Below, in pieces: positions 61,728-64,000 of a stretch of DNA of 64,000 bases. Below the pieces are notes generated by a model. That model ran no database searches and was not told the origin of the DNA. It was given only the letters and a program-made list of their open reading frames with translations. The DNA is from Corylus avellana (Eukaryota > Streptophyta > Magnoliopsida > Fagales > Betulaceae). Where the stretch lies: the NCBI RefSeq assembly GCF_901000735.1, contig NC_081544.1, positions 35,973,235 through 36,037,234 of the forward strand, read 5' to 3'. Both the position numbers and the translations under genes were made by a program. Position 1 is the stretch's first letter; the number at the start of each line of letters is the position of its first letter.

Positions 61728-62517
61728 GGATATTAGTTCTACATTTTTGTGGGGTAGAGGCTAAGTAGAAGTAGTTGTTTCATTTATTTTTTTTCCCCGG
61801 TGATGTTTCGCACGCAATCTAGTTCTCCTGATTCCTTTCTGGGTGGAGAATTTCATTGCATAGAATTCTTTTCTTTTTTGTTAGCAATAGCTAGAGTCGA
61901 CCATCTTTGACTCTCTCTAGCAGGTCTTATGCCTGCAATTGAGCAACCTGTAGTAATGTTTTTGCGGGCTTCTTTTGTTGTTGATGTTGTTGTTGTTGAG
62001 TTTTCTTTAGAGTGCTTTGTATCGTCTAGCTAGGTTCTATTTTTATCCAAGATGAAAAATAGTGCCGTTGTGTTGTATTGATAGAAGTGACTCATTTTCT
62101 TGTCAGTCCATTGACTGATCCATTGTAAAACATTTGTCTGACTTGGTGAGTCGCATTGCGATTGCGGACACTTGGCTTATATATTAATTTGCATGCCTGG
62201 AAGCCCAATAGGCACAATGCATTGTACTAAAACCTTTTCAGTTTTTAAAGACTGGTTGCCAGGTTCTGGTTTACTGTTGAGAGCTTGCTTATGGTGTCAT
62301 CCTTTTCTTTCTAAATTGAACAAAGGTTTCCTTTAATCCTTCATATTTGTCCGGTTTATACATTTTTCCTCATGTATGAAATATATATATATATATATAT
62401 TTAAATGTTGGGTTTATGGGCTGACAAGCCCATATGACTGAAACACCAACCCATTTAAATCAAGCATTGCTCCACTAACCCGGGTCTACCGAATACGTGA
62501 TAACTGCCGCACCACAT
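61728..62517. other. Intergenic, 3' flank of the OTU gene
   Basis: A T-rich 3' region with a (TTG)n-like stretch near 61976-61998 and an (AT)n run near 62380-62400. No gene seen. Confidence 0.5.
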
Positions 62518-62610
62518 GGCAATTGAAGTTAAGTCACTATAAAAGGCAATTAAAGTTAACTCACAATACAAGGCAACTAAAGTTAAGTCACCATAAAGGG
62601 CAATTGACTA
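62518..62610. repeat. 27-bp minisatellite, 3.4 copies
   Basis: Units start at 62518, 62545, 62572 and 62599 (partial). Each begins GGCAA.T.AAGTTAA.TCAC and is 27 bp long, with a few base changes between units. Confidence 0.9.
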
Positions 62611-64000
62611 GCACTTGTGGTCTCTTCTCTAAATTTTGCTTATTTTTGCAATTTATTACGATTAATGCTAAGAACCATCTTCTTATCCTTCTAAAGCTGA
62701 TTTGATTTTCAAAATCGTCATTGAATCAAAAATTCAAGTATGATTTATGTAAAATTTAATGGTAATTTTAAAAGCACATCAGCTTTAAGAGGATAAAAAG
62801 ACTAAAAGAGAGTCTCTAACATTACTCATTTATTACTGAGAAATGATAGACACAAAATTTTGGCTCAATTTTTTTCTTATGTGGTTTTTTTTTTTTAAAA
62901 AACAAAATAAAAAATAAAAAACCCTGAAGTAATAATGACTATTTTTTTTATTAAATTGCCATTTTTCTGAAGATAAATATCATTCTTTTTCTTCAGCATC
63001 GGAATTATTACCCTCTTGACAGGGTTTATAGCTTATTTCGTTTTTTTGTTTTTTTTTTTTTTTTGCAGGTGCAAAATTGTTCTAACAAAAAAGTACTATT
63101 TGTTGATTAACTAAAACAATAAGAATGGCGGTATAAAAGAACAGGAATTGATGATGACCTACTACTATTATGGAAAGTCGAGCAAAATAAAAATAAATGT
63201 AGCTTATGTTGATCGATTTCTAGACCAAAATCCCAACAAATAAACAAATAAAAAGAAATCATATGGAGAAAAATATCTAGTGTCAAAGTAATGAAGCTGT
63301 CCATTTCTTTTGAGTAGCACATAGAATAGAAACACGCCCTCATAAATCATACCACCGCCATTTCTCTTTTACTTTCTTCCCAGACGAAGAAACGCATCCA
63401 CCCATACTTTTTTAAAACCACCACAAATAGCGACAAATCTACTTGGAGAAGAAAGTAATGCCTTTTTTTTTTTTTTTTTTTTTGTTCATGTCAACGTCAC
63501 TTTCAAGTCCCTTCTTTGAAACATCCTTCAGCTTCAAACACGTTAGTAAGATGCCATCTTCTGGAGGGGAATCTAAATAAACCGTCCATTTTACAAAAAG
63601 CATATGCCAATTCGTTGAACCTGAGTAGTCAAAATAATGCATGCTAGCTACTCAAACAAGTCTAATTTATTACCTAAGAAAATATTAGATTATTAATTAT
63701 TTTTTTTATCAATTTAAAATTTTAACATAAATCATAATTTAACCATATATTAAAATAAAAATCTTGAGTTTAAACATTATTTCCATCTAAACATGAGGAC
63801 ATTAACATGCCAAGCCAAAAGAATATATGGGCATGCATAAAAAGTTGGATTTAAAAAGTGTGTGAGTAAATTTACTTTAACCCTTAACTAGATTATCTCA
63901 GCAAAAGAAAAAGAAAACCGAGTTTATTTATTTATTTTTGGTTCTAAGCAACCAACTATATTATTTGACACTGGCCATGATGTTCTTGTTCTCGGTGTTT
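62611..64000. other. Intergenic, no gene seen
   Basis: AT-rich with long T runs (63044-63064, 63464-63483). The open frames of 67-78 codons on the minus strand are unlike any protein I know. Confidence 0.5.

Noticed and set aside
1..64000. tRNA, rRNA, CRISPR arrays, bacterial operons
   Set aside because: I scanned for tRNA T-loop-like GGTTCGA contexts and regular repeat-spacer arrays and found none that fold or fit. The window is clearly plant nuclear DNA.

Overview
The window is plant nuclear DNA, very probably from a woody eudicot. It is AT-rich, its genes have GT-AG introns, and it carries a LAZY1 gene, a sphingosine-1-phosphate lyase, heavy-metal-associated (HMA) proteins and coiled-coil NLR resistance-gene remnants. 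Between the genes lie hAT, foldback MITE, LINE and LTR-like debris. I could not fix the species. I rebuilt gene models by joining exons by eye at GT/AG sites with reading phase kept; no transcript evidence was available.

Layout. 1-7602: repeats, including a deleted hAT element (3362-4751) with an 8-bp target duplication and a 155-bp tandem repeat inside it, and a foldback MITE (6014-6436). 7603-13183 (+): complete 15-exon sphingosine-1-phosphate lyase, 540 aa. 15626-17851 (-): complete five-exon LAZY1, 385 aa, with a 6-nt first and a 20-nt last coding exon. 17852-22314: no gene seen. 22315-22879: a second hAT fragment of the same family, cut by a gap. Three runs of exactly 100 N (22880, 25711, 35606) divide the window into four contigs, called A, B, C and D here. 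28713-29525 (-): intronless 270-aa plant protein of unknown function. Its 5' part and about 6 kb of flank reappear at 35706-42460. 42979-43900 (-): two-exon multi-pass membrane protein, 275 aa, with four G-boxes upstream. 45420-49830: two tail-to-tail CNL resistance-gene remnants around a tandem repeat and an LTR-like block. 52139-52986 (+): small protein with a degenerate HMA fold, 158 aa. 53983-56085: 5'-truncated L1-type LINE with an 18-bp target duplication. 56809-58058 (+): two-HMA isoprenylated protein (HIPP), 260 aa. 59402-61727 (+): OTU-family cysteine protease, 346 aa. The rest is intergenic.

The intact genes are ordinary single genes: sphingolipid breakdown, gravitropism, metal or partner binding, deubiquitination. 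They do not form one pathway. The clearest large-scale signal concerns the assembly. The end of contig B (24494-25710) repeats window positions 1-1176, and the end of contig C (28955-35605) repeats the start of contig D (35706-42460). Both repeats stop at a gap, as expected when two alleles of a heterozygous genome are laid end to end. The most interesting biological neighbourhood is 44.9-58 kb, where CNL remnants, an odd HMA-like gene, a HIPP and shared flanking blocks lie together. I found no clear undescribed system.
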